Program-made: the position numbers and the translations under genes
Assembly (NCBI GenBank): GCA_044433065.1
Contig: JAWXUA010000145.1
Coordinates: 1-6,960 of the forward strand
Direction: 5' to 3'
DNA: 6,960 bases
Origin: Nitratidesulfovibrio sp044433065
GTDB taxonomy: Bacteria > Desulfobacterota > Desulfovibrionia > Desulfovibrionales > Desulfovibrionaceae
Notes under the pieces: generated by a model
What the model was told of the DNA's origin: nothing
What the model saw: the letters and a program-made list of their open reading frames with translations, nothing else
Database searches by the model: none
Shown: piece after piece, positions 6,920 through 6,960 of the stretch
How the letters are laid out: the number at the start of each line of letters is the position of its first letter
Numbering within the stretch: position 1 is the first letter of the stretch

Positions 6920-6952
6920 GGTTTTTTGGTGTGGGGTAGGGGTTATGATGGA

Positions 6953-6960
6953 CTGGGGGG
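6953..6960. repeat. Possible beginning of a third copy of the CTGGGGG hairpin element, cut by window end
   Basis: The last eight bases read CTGGGGGG, matching the outer end of the hairpin at 3717 (CTGGGGGAAGGGG) and the complement of the right flank of the hairpin at 1-43. Only eight bases are visible and they are of low complexity, so this is a guess that the next bases would settle. Confidence 0.3.

Overview
The window looks like chromosomal DNA from a Gram-negative anaerobe of the Desulfovibrio group. This rests on general gene content and style: moderate GC, an NtrC-type regulator with PAS domain, an acetyl-CoA synthetase directly behind a LytTR regulator, and long G/A-rich hairpins between genes. 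No marker gene here proves the taxon, so it is an inference.

The left half (69-3654, + strand) carries three genes in one direction: a 12-helix MFS transporter, a small exported protein of unknown function, and a 609-residue sigma54-dependent transcription activator (degenerate receiver, PAS, AAA+, Fis-type helix-turn-helix). The right half (3771-6919, - strand) is a tight two-gene operon: a LytTR-type DNA-binding regulator, then, after only 2 bases, acetyl-CoA synthetase (acs). The two groups converge on a 116-base junction (3655-3770) that holds an 11-bp tandem repeat running into a long hairpin, probably the shared terminator.

The acs operon should activate acetate (acetate + ATP + CoA to acetyl-CoA), with the LytTR protein as its likely local regulator. 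What the left-hand transporter carries is not visible. No histidine kinase is present, and both regulators have lost the phospho-acceptor aspartate and the other switch residues of their receiver domains, so neither appears built for ordinary phosphorelay control.

Three features go beyond ordinary annotation. (1) A 9-bp minisatellite inside acs encodes a run of Asp-(Gly/Cys)-Pro triplets in the C-terminal domain, shortly before the catalytic lysine. (2) A hairpin element with the core CTGGGGGAAGGGGAAAA lies at the left edge and at the convergent junction, and probably starts again at the right edge. (3) Both receiver domains are degenerate. No RNA gene, insertion sequence, CRISPR array or phage gene was seen, and no stretch over 300 bases lacks a gene.
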